Shown one piece after another: positions 47,407 to 59,523 of a stretch of 64,000 nt of DNA (position 1 is the first letter of the stretch; each line of letters opens with the position of its first letter). The notes beneath the pieces are model-generated. The model saw only the letters and a list, made by a program, of their open reading frames with translations. It was not told the DNA's origin and ran no database searches. The position numbers were made by a program, and so were the translations under genes. Source of the DNA: Amia ocellicauda (lineage: Eukaryota > Chordata > Actinopteri > Amiiformes > Amiidae); NCBI RefSeq assembly GCF_036373705.1, contig NC_089858.1, forward strand, positions 14,193,249-14,257,248. Direction: 5' to 3'.

Positions 47407-48872
47407 TTTATAGAAAAATAAGTACATTTTATAGAACCAGAGCCTGTACTGTGTAGGAAAGAGGTGGTTCCTGGACAGCAGAAGAGGGGAGGAGAGTGGG
47501 CAGTATTGTACTCCCACTACTTAAAACAGTTGCTTTATCCAGCAATTTATTTTTTAATGATTTGTATCACCTGAAATGATAGGGTCCGTCAGTGAGTGTG
47601 CTTGCTGCGACTGGAATGTTTTTTTATGTGCATCTTATATAGCTCAGTATAATTATTGTATATAGACACTGACATTACTTTTAAGTAAGTTGACTTTTCT
47701 AGCTGTACAGTAAATTAAATGCCAAAGTGCTTAGTAAATTTAAAAATAAATATAGAACAATTATATATAGCATTTAAATGCAAATAAACACATTGCATAA
47801 GATTGCCTATCACACGACTCAAGGCTAAGCCAGTGTGGGGAAGTGACTGAACCTTTGTGAAGGGAGACCTCTGCTGGTCACCGAGGTCTATGGCACCTGC
47901 CTTTAATCCAGCAAACAGTACTTGCAGTGAAATGCAGTGCAAATGAAAGTGCATCATAGTATACTGTAGTGTTGTGCAGTTCAATGCACTGTCGGAGGGT
48001 GTTACCTGTTACTTTCTTCCCCCTTGGTGGAGTGTAGCAGTGCCCCTACACTCCGATCAGCTCTCCTGACCACCCCAGGGCCGCCTATGTCCTCTGCCCT
48101 CTGTCCTTAGTCTCTGTGCTCCAGTTGTTTGTCGAACCCTGCACCAGCCCGAGCCCAGTGCGATTTCTTCCCCTGTGAAAACCCTCCCACATGGGTCGAG
48201 ACCATATGATAGCATTGCCTGCTCAAGCACAATATTCTATGATTAATATGCAATGATAATTACAAAAACATGACTTGTTTTTTAATACTTACTTTAGCCT
48301 TTAATATTTACTACCAAATATGTAAAATTTCATATGTACTTGTACTGAAATTCTGTCTCCTCACAGCCTTCCACGTTTTACAGTTTTACGTTTTACAGTT
48401 TTACAGATTTTCAGTTTTTTATGTTTTAATTTAGGTGCCTAAATGTAGTATAAACTTGCCACTGAATTCAAGTTTAAGTCTCAGTTCACTTATATATTAT
48501 TGCCCTAAATCCTAATGACCTAATGAGGGAGACAGCACAGCATGCTACTATACTGTTTACCTGTGACATTTAATTTAATACTTAATAAAGGTAAATCCAA
48601 TGATGTCTGAGGTGTTCTGTTGTTATTGTGTTCAGCCTGGTGGGGCAGTCACCTCGGTCTGTGTCAAGTCTCATTTTCAACCATTTGTGAATCGGCCTTC
48701 CAGTCTGCTGTTTCTTTGTTTAATTCAATGTGTTTTTGTAAAATTCCCGTCAGTCTCCCTCCCTCACAATAGTCAGTCTGGTCTCTCTCTGCCCAGCAAA
48801 ATGCTTCCTCCGTTTTCTCTCACTCACTCACACCAACCAGTCTGGCCCCAGTGTTTTTTTATTTTGAATAGT

Positions 48873-48878
48873 TTTATT
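48873..48878 (-). terminator. Candidate FBXW5 polyadenylation signal
   Basis: AATAAA on the minus strand (TTTATT on plus), about 335 bases beyond the FBXW5 stop codon. Confidence 0.4.
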
Positions 48879-49210
48879 TAAAATACAAAATGAACAGGAA
48901 AGCAATCCAGGCGCAGGGTAGACAAGCAGTCAGGGAGGGAGAGCCTAGAGAGTCCACAGGGAGGACAGACAGACAGCAACACACACAAAATCAGACAGAC
49001 AGACACACAAGATATTCTCACACGCATGTATGGATAGACAGACACACAAACACATACATTCATCACATTCATACACACACAGACTCTCCCTTTTTTAATG
49101 CTCGCTCGCTCGCTCTCTCACTCACTCTCTGCCTGATAGGGAGTGTACTCAGTACAGCCAAAAAAATAAAAACACGTGCCCCACAACTTCCTGTCCCACA
49201 CACACAGTCT

Positions 49211-51398
49211 CTAGCTGGACTTAGTGTCAGTGTTGGCTTCAGGGTCAGCGCTGGCCACTGTGTCCTTGTACAGCCAGGGCATGCGGGGCCTGCGCAGGCG
49301 TGGCCGGGCACTCTGGGCTACCCGGACCATGCGGGGGGAGCGCCACACCTTGACCGTGCCGTCGTCACTGGCGGTCAGCAGCAGCTCCTGGTCGGCTGGG
49401 CTGAAGGCCACGGAGTTGACCACGTCATCATGCTGCAGGCGGGCCACACAGATGTTGTAGTGCCGGTCCCAGATGTAGCCGTGCTTGTCCTCCGCACCGC
49501 TGCCAGGGGGGGAGAGGGAGAGGGAGAGGGGAAGAAGGATGAGGAGGAGGGTGATTCAAGTGTGTTACCTGGCTCCAGTGTGTGCGTGTGTGTGTGTGTT
49601 ACCTGGCCACATAGTCACGGCTCACGTCCAGAAAGATGAAGAAGCATTCGTCGTTGGGGGTGAAGGCACGATGGGCCCGCAGGCTGCGCCGCTCCTCCCG
49701 CAGCGTCTTCAGGTCGATCACGTGCAGGTCGATCTCCTCTGCAATGGGCGGCGGTGACATTGGGTCCGAGATCACATATCCCGCTGGCCACGCCCGGCTG
49801 TTCACATACAAGTACCTGAGCAGAAGGGCAGTGGCAGGAAAGAGAGAGATATGGGAATGTACATGTGTTATTTTATTGTGTTATTATCCAAAAGCCAACC
49901 CCCCTCTCATGCACACACCCACACAGACACACTCACTGACCGGTGGTCGGGAGACAGTCCCATGCCGATGATGTGTCCGTGGATGTCTATCACGTGGTCC
50001 AGCGGGTCAAAGAACTCATCCGTCCCACGCTCCTCACCCAGCACCGGACCGCACGTCGTCATCTGCTCTGGCAGGATCCGCTTGATCCCTGTGGGACAGG
50101 GGTCAGAGGTCAGGGGGTCACTCGGGGTCAGTGGCCGGGAGGTGGTGAGCGGTGTTGTGTCGAGGCGGGTCAGGGCTGCACTGCTGTGAGCCGGTATACC
50201 TATCTGGTGGGGGGAGTAGGTCAGGCTGCCCATGGTGAACAGCAGGTAGATCTTATGCTCAGCCGGGTCCTGGCTAGGGAGGGGCGGGGGTGCGGGGGTG
50301 CGTGTGTGCTTCTTCCCCAGGAATTGGGCCACCTTTGACTCCAGCTGCCGCTCAGACAACTCCGTGCTGCACAGACCCTGCGGGACAGCGGGGTCAGAGG
50401 TCACAGGGTCACACAGGGTCACATTGGCTGGCTGTTTGACATAATAAATAGCAGCAGGGAGATGACACACAGAGGCCCAGAGACTTAACACTTAGTGAGC
50501 ACAGACACTGGCATTGTGACTGGCACCCAGCCTACACACTGCACACTAATAGTGAAAACAAGACACTACACACTAATATAAAAACACAACACACTGGACC
50601 TGTCTATCAATGCTTTGGCAACATTTAATTTAATAAAACGGAACTGTTCTCAGATCTGATGCCAGCTCCCCCACCTGGATCATATTCCCCAGCATCTCCT
50701 CCAGCCGGGGTGGGGGGTCTAGCTGGGGAGGGTGGGCACAGAGTTCCTCCCTCTCTCCCTTCAACCGGTCTCTCCTCTCTCTCCTCTCCTCCACCTCCCC
50801 CTCCATATATTCATCCTCGTCCTCCTCCCCGCTGTCACCGCCCAGGTCGAAGACGAGCGGAGCGGGCCGGTTCTGGGCTGCCTGAGCGCCATAGTCCAAC
50901 AGCAGGTCTGGTGTGTCATGGCGTCGGCAGTCGGCCACCATGACGGTGCGCACAGTGCTGGCGTTCAGGTTTTGGATCTTAAACAGCCGCTTCACCACAT
51001 TCACATTCTCAGACTCCACGTTCTGCACAGAGAGACAGCAGCGATTGGGGGGGGAGAGAGTCGGGATATTTAGAAGCAGATGAACTAAGGCACACGGACA
51101 GATGGACAGAGAGCAAGACAGAAAGACAGACACATGGGCAGAGAGAGTGAAGGAGCGCGAGATCGAGTTAAACAGACTCATAGAAAGACAGGCAACGGAC
51201 AGATAGACAGACAGACTGACCTGGAAGGCCTTGTTGAGCCAGAGCACGGAGCAGGAGGTCATGTTGCCGATCCAGTACAAGTTACCCGAGATCAGGTGAG
51301 ACTCATTTAGCCAGCAGCCAAACACATCATATGGCTTATTCCTCACCCTAGAGAGCAGAGAGAAATCCTCTGAGAGAGAGAAGGTGGGTGGGGGGAGC

Positions 51399-51440
<42 letters not shown>

Positions 51441-52619
51441 TAATTGATTAAATTAGATTGCAGGAGGGAGAGAGACAATTCCCCACAAAGATACGTCAGC
51501 ACAGTGTGGGACCGACATTAGGAGAGACACACACAGACAAACACAGAGACACACAAACAGACGGACGAACCCAGGTTGATGACGGCGATCTCCCCAGAGG
51601 AGGTGTGGTGGGGACCAATGTACACCCCAGACACCAGCAGCAGGGTGTCATCCGCGTTGAACTGGGAGAACTGGGTATAGCCCCAGTTAAACTGCCGCAT
51701 ACTGGAGCTGTGCAGCAGGGAGATCTCTGGCTCACTGCGCCATATCTACACAGAAACAGAGAAAGATGGAAGGACAGAGGGAGGGAGAGGGATCGAGGGA
51801 TGAAGAAGAAGAGGGAGAATAAACCGAGAGCAGGGAGTGAGAGTAGATGGAATATGAAATCTTACTGCAGAACAGAACAGTAACATTACATTAACATTTC
51901 TATAACTATTAAAGTTCTCACTGCTATCACTAATACTACAAACACTACCACCACTAATGCCATGTCCACTGCCACAGCTGGGTCTGCCTTGTGCGTACCT
52001 TGACAGTGCAGTCCTTGGAGCAGGAGGCCAGGCGCTGGCCAGAGTGGCAGAAGCTGATGTGCAGGACCTGGTCATGGTGCTCGTGCAGCGTCTGCACCTC
52101 CACACATGGCACGCAGTCATACAGCCGCCGGAACTCCCCCAGCCACGACACCGCCGCTGACACACAAACGCACACAGAGAGGGAGAGGGTGAGATGACTG
52201 TAAATCAATGCTACACATCTACAATGTGCGATTCCTGTGTTTATTATTCCTACTGCCCCAGTTCTTGAGCACTGTGCCTGTCTGTCAACGCTGTGGCAAC
52301 ACTGATGTCAAATGGTCATGCCAATAAAGCTTTTTTGAATTTGAATTTAAATGAGAGAGGCACCCACATACACAGAGAGACATGTCAGAAACACAGAGAC
52401 AGACAGGCAGGCAAAAAGACCGTGTGTACCTGGGTGTCGAGGGATGCAGCGGGGGATGTGATAGTAGCGATAGAACAGATCCCTCCACAGGAACTCGTCC
52501 CGCGACACTGCCAGCCACTGCCGGCACACCTGCCCCGCCCTCAGCACCGCACGGGGGGGCAGCAGCAGCAGGATCTCCAGGACCAGGCTGTCCGGGAGTG
52601 GGGGGGGTATCGGGTCCAT
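49211..52619 (-). CDS. FBXW5: FBXW5, F-box and WD40 repeat protein 5, complete, 9 coding exons
   Basis: Exons in transcript order: 52619-52430, 52156-51999, 51745-51571, 51369-51221, 51022-50675, 50377-50200, 50088-49941, 49815-49603, 49499-49211. Phases are continuous, giving 615 residues (human 566). FBXW5 is a substrate receptor for SCF and CUL4-DDB1 ubiquitin ligases; known targets include SAS-6 and EPS8. The N-terminal F-box is clear (LPDSLVLEILLLLPPRAVLR ... VCRQWLAVSRDEFLWRDLF). WD40 repeats follow (HHDQVLHISFCHSGQRLASC with SKDCTVKIW; FTPNDECFFIFLDVSRDYVA with SGAEDKHGYIWDRHYNICVA; LLLTASDDGTVKVWRSPR). Exon 5 holds an acidic/arginine-rich stretch of about 50 residues (GGDSGEEDEDEYMEGEVEER) longer than in human, which explains the extra length. 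It is convergent with TRAF2, as in human. Confidence 0.96.
52298..52352 (+). repeat. Fish interspersed tail '...catgccaataaagcttttttgaatttgaattt'
   Basis: The plus-strand word 'catgccaataaagctttttt' followed by gaatttgaattt recurs in reverse complement at 55663-55722 (aaattcaaattcaaaacgagctttattggcatgac). It resembles the 3' tail of a fish LINE/SINE family with its own AATAAA. This copy is in FBXW5 intron 1, antisense to the gene. Confidence 0.6.
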
Positions 52620-52884
52620 CCTGACATCCTGTCTGTCACTGCACCTGGGGGTGAGTGAAGAAGAGAGAGGACAAGTGTACCCTTTTTATGGCAATTCAGC
52701 TTTTTTTCTATTTAAAAGGGAGAGACTGAGACATAGACACAGACACAGAGACAGTATTTGGAAACGGAGGGGAACAGAAGAAACAACAAATTTTTTAAGT
52801 GGTGAAAACTTGCCTGAAAATATTGTAACTTACTCTACAAAGGGTTTCTGCTTAGAAATTATTGTTATTATTATAATAATTATA

Positions 52885-53745
52885 CACCAATCAGCCATAA
52901 CATTATGACCACCTGCCTAATATTGTGTAGGTCCTAAAACAGCCCTGACCCGTCAAGGCATGGACTCCACTAGACCTCTGAAGGTGTGCTGTGGTATCTG
53001 GCACCAAGACGTTAGCAGCAGATCCTTTAAGTCCTGTAAGTTGTGAGGTTGGGCCTCCATGGATCGGACTTGTTTGTCCAGCACATCCCACAGATGCTCG
53101 ATTGGATTGAGATCTGGGGAAGTTGGAGGCCAAGTCAACACCTTGAACTTGTGATTCATCAGACCAGGCCACCTTCTTCCATTGCTCCGTGGTCCAGTTC
53201 TGATGTTCACGTGCCCATTGTAGGTGCTTTCAGCAGTGGACAGGGGTCATTATGGGCACCCCGACTGGTCTGCAGCTACACAGCCCCATACGCAACAAAC
53301 TGTGTGTTCGGACACCTTTCTATCAGAACCAGCATTACCTTTTTCAGCAATTTGAGCTTCTGTTGGATCAGACCACACGGACCAGCCTTCGCTCCCCATG
53401 TGCATCAATGAGCCTTGGCCGCCCATGACCCTGTTGCTGGTTCACCGCTTTTCCTTCCTTGGACCACTTTTGATAGGTACTGACCACTGCAGACCGGGAA
53501 CACCCCACAAGAGCTGCAGTTTTGGAGATGCTCTGACCCAGCCGTCTAGCCATCACAATTTGGCCCTTGTCAAAGTCGCTCAGATCCTTACGATTGCCCA
53601 TTTTTCCTGCTTCTAACACATGAACTTTGAGGACAAAATGTTCACTTGCTGCCTAATATATCCCACCCACTGACAGATGCCATGATAATGAGATTATCAG
53701 TGATATTCACTTCACCTGTCAGTGGTCATAATGTTATGGCTGATC

Positions 53746-53749
<4 letters not shown>
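52885..53749 (-). mobile_element. Internally deleted Tc1-like element with both ends
   Basis: The left end CACCAATCAGCCATAACATT and the right end ...AATGTTATGGCTGATCGGT(A) are inverted repeats in TA-rich flanks. The minus strand encodes a transposase N-terminus ([20 protein letters not shown] ... [17 protein letters not shown], an HTH) and the C-terminus ([20 protein letters not shown]). The central catalytic domain is deleted: the sequence jumps from KVAWSDES straight to KFKVLTWPP. It is therefore non-autonomous, with the same deletion as the copy at 13218-13909. It lies in the apparent FBXW5 5' UTR intron. Confidence 0.9.
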
Positions 53750-53786
<37 letters not shown>

Positions 53787-54264
53787 ATAATGTTGAAATA
53801 CTGAAAAGAAAAAAACGCAACGTTGCTAAAGCAGCGCTATGTGAGTATATTGTCATACTATACTGTGTCAGTATACTACACACTGTACTGCTGTGTTGTG
53901 CTATACGATACTGCAGTACTGCACTCTTGTGTGATGAATTGTTGTACTTAATTAAGTGTGCTGTGCCCTGACAGTAGTTCCGCTATAGGATGGAGCCGGC
54001 ACGGCCCAGGAAACGCCCCCAGGGTCAGTGGATCCGGATCGGTCAGAAATAACTTTCTGTTCCCGTGAGAGAGTGCGTTTGTTTTTTAGAAATGTCATTT
54101 GAAGTCGCCGGTTCGTCTGCCTTGCAAACTCAGACAGCAGGCACTGCCCGCTCGCTAAACAACCCGAGCCCAGCCGCGGATTTCCAGGAAGAGATTGTCG
54201 CGTCTGCTTGCGGGAAATCGACAATATTGCACAAAGTCTGCGTGTTTATAAGGACACTCCTTAC

Positions 54265-54370
54265 CTCTCGTCTGCGCGTCCCTCTCAATTGCTGCTGTCA
54301 GACCCTAGCAGCCGACGCCAGAGCGCAGAGAGAGGTTCCTCAGGCAGTCCCAATCGATGCCGGATGGTTA
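54265..54370 (-). other. Putative FBXW5 5' UTR exon and promoter
   Basis: On the minus strand, GC-rich sequence with several CpGs ends in a near-consensus splice donor (GACGAGAG|GTAAGGAGT, last exon base 54265). An upstream non-coding exon is needed because the ATG exon of FBXW5 begins after an acceptor. The start of this exon is a guess from where the GC-richness fades. Confidence 0.4.
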
Positions 54371-55662
54371 TGATTGTGATGTAGTTTGATGTGTGCTCAT
54401 GTTGTCTAAGCTGCTGAATGCAAGATGTTATTTGTCTGTCCATCTAGAGTCCAATCAAACACAGTACACTGTAATAAACTCCAATAGACCTTGCTCTGTG
54501 TGTGTGTGTTTCTGGTGGGGGAGCTTCATGTGACACACTGTAGCACGTTCTCGGCCTGGGCTGCCTGCTGTCTCAGTCTCATCCAATCAGGCATTCAGAA
54601 AGGGGGGAGGGGGCTCTCCCATTGGCTGCAGTATCACCTGTTACCCAGGTACACCATCCCTCTCGCATGTAGACTGAACACACCATAGAGACACACACAC
54701 ACCTGAACACCAGTGGAACAGACAGAGTCATGCTGTGACTGCTCGTCAGTGGTAAGAGATGGGGACAGTGTGCCGAGGTAGTCCACATCATAGCTTTTTG
54801 TACAGGAGGGAGGGGAGATAGGAAGATGGTGAAGATCAAGAAAGAGAGGGTGAAGGTGAAATAGATAAGCAGAAGGAAAGAGAGTAAAAGGAGATGAGAG
54901 AACGCGCTGTGCTGGGCTCAACTGTATTATGTTACGTTGTGTTGTGTGCTGTGCTGTGTCAGGCAGGCCTGTTGTCAGTATGAACTGGGAGGGCGGACAG
55001 TCGGGATTGTGCGTTTGTGACGAGATCTGCTGTGCAAAACAAGTATCAGGTTACACTGACAGACCAAGAAAGAGACCAACACAGACAGACACAACAGACC
55101 GAGACACACACGTATTGTACTCCTTTGTGTGGACTCAGTATTGCTGATATTGTGTGAAGATGTTTGTTGCCTTGCTGTGTCCTGCCCAATACAGTGTGAT
55201 ACAGTCTGTGCAGACAAATTAACAATGTCCCTCTCTCCTCCCTGTCTCTTTCTCTCTCTGCAGCCTGCACCTATGTAGTACGCAGTATTTCTGAGTGCTG
55301 CTGCCTACAGGAGAGGAAGGTGGTCTCTGGGCCAAGTTGACACAACCAGGACCCCGGTACATGCTACACTGCACACTACTACACACTGACACAGCAACAG
55401 AAACAGCTACACACACTGAAACTGCCCTGCTCCAGTACTGCTCATATAGCAATATCGTTTTCCATGCTTCTACACTACTACCCACACACGCAGTGCTATA
55501 TTGCACTAATATACAAACACTACTACAAAACACTGTTATTAAACTACTACAGAGACTGTAATGCCACACTACGGCACTACTATACCTATAACTCTTGCTG
55601 TTCCATACCAAGCCCACTGACCCCTCCTCGCCACCACACCTCTCCTCTCTCCCGCTCTCGCT

Positions 55663-55722
55663 CAAATTCAAATTCAAATTCAAAACGAGCTTTATTGGCA
55701 TGACAAGTTTATACATGTTTTG
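55663..55722 (-). repeat. Inverted copy of the fish interspersed tail repeat
   Basis: Reverse complement of the motif at 52298-52352 (AAATTCAAATTCAAAACGAG followed by CTTTATTGGCATGAC). The two copies are about 3.3 kb apart in opposite orientation, as expected of independent insertions. Confidence 0.6.
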
Positions 55723-56279
55723 CCAAACTCTCTCTCTCTCTGCAGGGGCAGCAATGAGGACTGTAGCCCAGTGTGTCCCAGCCAATCAGCTGCCTGCTTC
55801 CAGCACATCTATTGTTGTGTCTCCTGTCTCCACCAACCAGAGGTACCGCTCCTGAGGGTAAACGTCCGCCTGGCCCTCCCATCTAATGCCAATCATCCAA
55901 TCATGAATCTGATCCCTGAGCCCCCCACTGCTCCTGCAGAGTGTGTAGACCACAGGGCAAACACAGAATGGGCAGGTCTGATGCGAGATGGGGGTTTGGC
56001 AGGGGCAAATGGGGGTGCAGTTGTGGAGGCACAGGGGTACTGTGGCTAATGATGGCAAGTGTGCAACCTCCCAGTGTGGGAGACAGACTGGCCTGACATC
56101 CTCCACAGTGCCAGGAAGTGTGTGTGTGAGAGAGAGTGTGTTCAACCTGTGCGGTGTTCATCTGCAACTTGCGTCTTCCTCATCTTCTTCATTATTATAG
56201 CTATTGTTCGGATTGCAATTATGATTATGTTTGATGTCAGAATAAACAAAAATCACTGTTTAATTCAATTTTTAATGTA

Positions 56280-56285
56280 TTTATT
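56280..56285 (-). terminator. Candidate TMEM268 polyadenylation signal
   Basis: AATAAA on the minus strand (TTTATT on plus), about 260 bases past the TMEM268 stop codon, in AT-rich sequence. Confidence 0.5.
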
Positions 56286-56546
56286 TTGATTCAACCGCAC
56301 TGTAAACACAGCCAGAAGGGGGTGCTATCACAGAGGTGCAGCTCTGTCCATCCTCCTCCTCCACAGGTCTACCCTCCCTCTTCCAATGTGTGTGTGTCCA
56401 TCAGTCTTCTCCAGGTGTATCTGCTCTGTTATTAACACCGGTGACATTGACACTGGTGTGTGTCTGTGCAGTGGGGGAGTAGAGAGGGCAGTTCAGACTG
56501 GCTGGGGCAGATCTCGGAAGCAGAGTGGGGATGAGAAGGGTGGAGG

Positions 56547-59523
56547 TCACCCCAGGCAACAGAGCATGGTGTTGCCCAGTAGGGTGGACTGTACCAGCTG
56601 GCAGGGGCAGCAGGGCAGGTAGGGGGCGGCGTGGTGAGGGCTGGAGGGGCTGGGAGGGAGGCGGCCCTGCACCAGCAGCCGGGTGTACAGAGCAGACCAG
56701 CACAGCAACAGAGCCTCAGACACATCCTGTAGAACACAGACAACTGGGTCAGAACTAGGGCACTGAGACAGACAGACACATAGCACAGAGAAAGACCTAC
56801 AGACAGACACACATATATAGATGGACTACACAGAGAGAAACAGGTGACCAGACAGAATGACAGGGTGACACACCGAGACAGACACACAGACAAATCAGCT
56901 AATTAGTTGTTTCCACGGTGACAAGGATGCATACCTGCGGCGTCCCATTGGGTATTAGACGTACACGCTGGGTGATTGACAGCTGCCTGGTCATGCCTCC
57001 TCCACTCACACTTCCCAGTAGAGGCACCTCCTCTGTCAGCCCCGCCCCCCTCTCCTCCTCTGATTGGCCGAGAGAGTCACTGACCACAACGCACAGCTGG
57101 TCCAGACGCTGCTGCAGCTCTGACTGGACAGACACACAGACAAGTTGGTTGAGATCCTGTTCTTATGCACATGCATATACAAAACCAGGACAACAGGGCT
57201 GTAATACATTTATATATTTATTATTATTATGATTTTAAGAATTGATTTTAAAAGTTTTTAATCACAAGTATTAAAAATTTGAATTGTTTTTTTTTAATGA
57301 AAATGTAAAATACTACACCCAATAAAACAGTATATTTATTATTATTGATTTGCTGGTCTTATATTTGTATGTATTATTTCAAGTACTCCTGTATTTTATG
57401 TACATATTCATTCCGGATTCTGGATTCATTGTTACCTTCCTGTATTGATGTGTAAAGTGCATATCCTTTGCGCTCACTGAATAAATTAATAAACAACAAT
57501 AAAATATTTCAATAAAACTTGAATCATGCTACAGTGCCTATTAAACACACCAGCAGCACCACAACACTACAGCAGTGCAAAAGTACTGCAGCACGTGGAC
57601 AGTACAGTGGACAATACCCCAGTCACAGCACAGAGATGTCAGGGTGGGAGGGAGGGAGAGAGAGAGTAGGGCTCACCTGCCGACAGGAGCTCCAGTGCTC
57701 CAACAGTTGGCTGAGGGCCTGCCTGCAGGGTGAGAGGTCAAAGTGCACCAGCCACAGCTGAGGGGGGTTAAGGGAGAACAATACTGTGTCCTGAGAGTGG
57801 GGCTCCAGCTGCCTTACCTTCTCTTCCCTCTCTGTCTGTCTATCCACATTACTCTCCCTCTATCCCACTCCCACTTCTTCTCCCTCTATTCCCATCTATC
57901 TGCACTCTCTCTACATTGTCTACTCTGTGCCGCCCTCCCTCCTTCCCAATCTGTGCGCAGGGTGGGATACGCGCAGCACTGTGCTCTGTGAGCCGGTGCA
58001 CTGCGTCAGTCCGGCCAGCAGGTGGCGCCTCTGTAGCATCTCATTCAGCCCAGCCAGGCGTAGGTCTGTGTTCATGTTCAGCTGGGGAGAGAGATGGCAT
58101 ATGGTATATATATTGTACTGCTGTGCCAGGTGGGGCACAAAATGACCACTCGGAGTTGGCGTAGTAGGAGTTGTATGTTGGGAGTACAGGCGTAATCCAT
58201 CCCCCGGGGCTTCTGGGGAATGCCCTTCCTGGTAGTCATTTTTTGCCCCACCCAGCACTGCACCACTATATAAACATATTTGTGTAGGTATATGTTTACC
58301 TGAGTGCTGTGCCAGTGTAGTGCCAGCAGCCCCCCTGCAGTACCCATCATTGACGTCAGACTGACCCACACACCCACAGACCAGTGTGTTGCTATTCCAA
58401 CTGCCCTCAGGCTACAGTACAGGTTCAACCACAAGCACACGTAGCACACCTGGGAGGTCAAGGATCAGTGTGGACAAAGTAGAAAAATGTGCAATTTACT
58501 GGAATAGTAACTTAGTAACCACCACAGAGCTGAGACAGGGTTGAAGGAGAGAAAGAGAGGGATAGAGGAGAGGAGAGACGAGGAGAGGGAGGGATGGAAT
58601 AGAGGGAATGAGATGGGGGAGAAGGGAGATGAGAGAGAGAGGAGAGCTGAGAGAGAGAAAAGTTGATGAAAGGAGAGAGAAGAGGTACAAGAGTGAGAGA
58701 AAGGGGTGAAAGGAGAGAGGAGAGGTCTCACCAGGGCCAGCGCGGTGTGGGCTTGGCGGCTGGTGAGGAGAAGGTAGCGTCTGACCTCAGGCAGCCACAG
58801 CGCCCCCTGCAGTGCAGCCCCCAGCTCTGCCACGCTCACCTGCACAGGACAACAGCACTGTCACATCACTGCACACCTGCCTCTCAGTCCCACACTCCTG
58901 CATTACTGTCAGTCATAATGGTTAAATATTAAGTATAAGACAATGATTTATTACTTTTTTGGACCCCTGTATACCTGTGTCAGTATGACCTGTGGGCAGT
59001 GGTGTAGTGGTAGAGAAAAAGTTACCCAATCAGTGGTCCCAATTAGAATCATCGCCTGGGGGGGAGGCTGACGGATTGTTGACCAGGGGGTTGAAACTAA
59101 ATCCACTACATCCGTGACTGTCAGAGACAGAGTTCTGCCTTGAATGGATTCTGAAGTGCCGGAGTGGCAGCACTACAGCTCTGCATGTGCGTCAGTGAGA
59201 CCTTTACCCCTTTGTCCCTCAGGCTCTGCTCCCCCTCTTCCAGGTTGAAGCTCTGACATGAGCAGCAAGACACAGCAGCCGTCAGCACAGCAGCCACCTG
59301 CCCATTGCGCAGCTCTGCAACACAGACACACACACAGTGACCTGCGCAGCTCTGCAACACAGACACACACACAGTGACCTGCACAGCTCTGCAACACAGA
59401 CACACACAGAACACCTTGGACCCCCCAGTGCAGCTCACCTGCTCCCCAGTGCAGCACCCCCTCTTGTTCATCACTTGTCTTGCAGAACATGGGACATGAC
59501 ACCCCAGGGGAATTCTGGGACAT
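56547..59523 (-). CDS. TMEM268: TMEM268 (C9orf91), two-pass transmembrane protein, complete, 8 coding exons
   Basis: Exons in transcript order: 59523-59439, 59314-59202, 58839-58732, 58449-58300, 58081-57971, 57757-57677, 57123-56935, 56726-56547. Phases join throughout, giving 338 residues (human 342). Its function is poorly known; in human cells it has been linked to integrin beta-4 stability. Recognised blocks are LRNGQVAAVLTAAV (human LHNGQVLTVL), LPEVRRYLLLTSR, the membrane exon 58449-58300 with two hydrophobic segments, NTDLRLAGLNEMLQRRHLLA, LWLVHFDLSPC, RLDQLCVVV, EEVPLLG and the cysteine-rich end CPCQLVQSTLLG. The start was taken as ATG 59523 (MSQNSPGVSCP), the first Met in frame with exon 2; the N-terminus is the least certain part. 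The exon 2 acceptor sits in a tandem triplication. ATP6V1G1 lies upstream in the same orientation, as in human. Confidence 0.9.
59307..59405. repeat. 37-bp tandem triplication covering the TMEM268 exon 2 splice acceptor
   Basis: The unit gcgcagctctgcaacacag followed by acacacacacagtgacct starts at 59307, 59344 and 59381, exactly 37 bp apart; the third copy is slightly shorter and has gcac for gcgc. On the transcript strand each unit contains the acceptor TGTGTTGCAG|AGCTG, so intron 1 carries three nearly identical acceptors. Only the last leads into the conserved exon. Confidence 0.9.

Larger units (their letters stand above)
52620..56546. other. Region between FBXW5 and the TMEM268 3' end
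   Basis: Contains the upstream Tc1 copy (52885-53749), (TA)n at about 53747-53782, a probable FBXW5 5' UTR exon near 54265-54370, and a reverse-oriented fish repeat tail at 55663-55722. An acceptor (cacccccag) immediately before the FBXW5 ATG exon, at about 52644-52650, shows that its 5' UTR is spliced. I see no coding exon. The interval 54930-55650 is repetitive 'actactacacactgacac'-type sequence. Confidence 0.5.
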
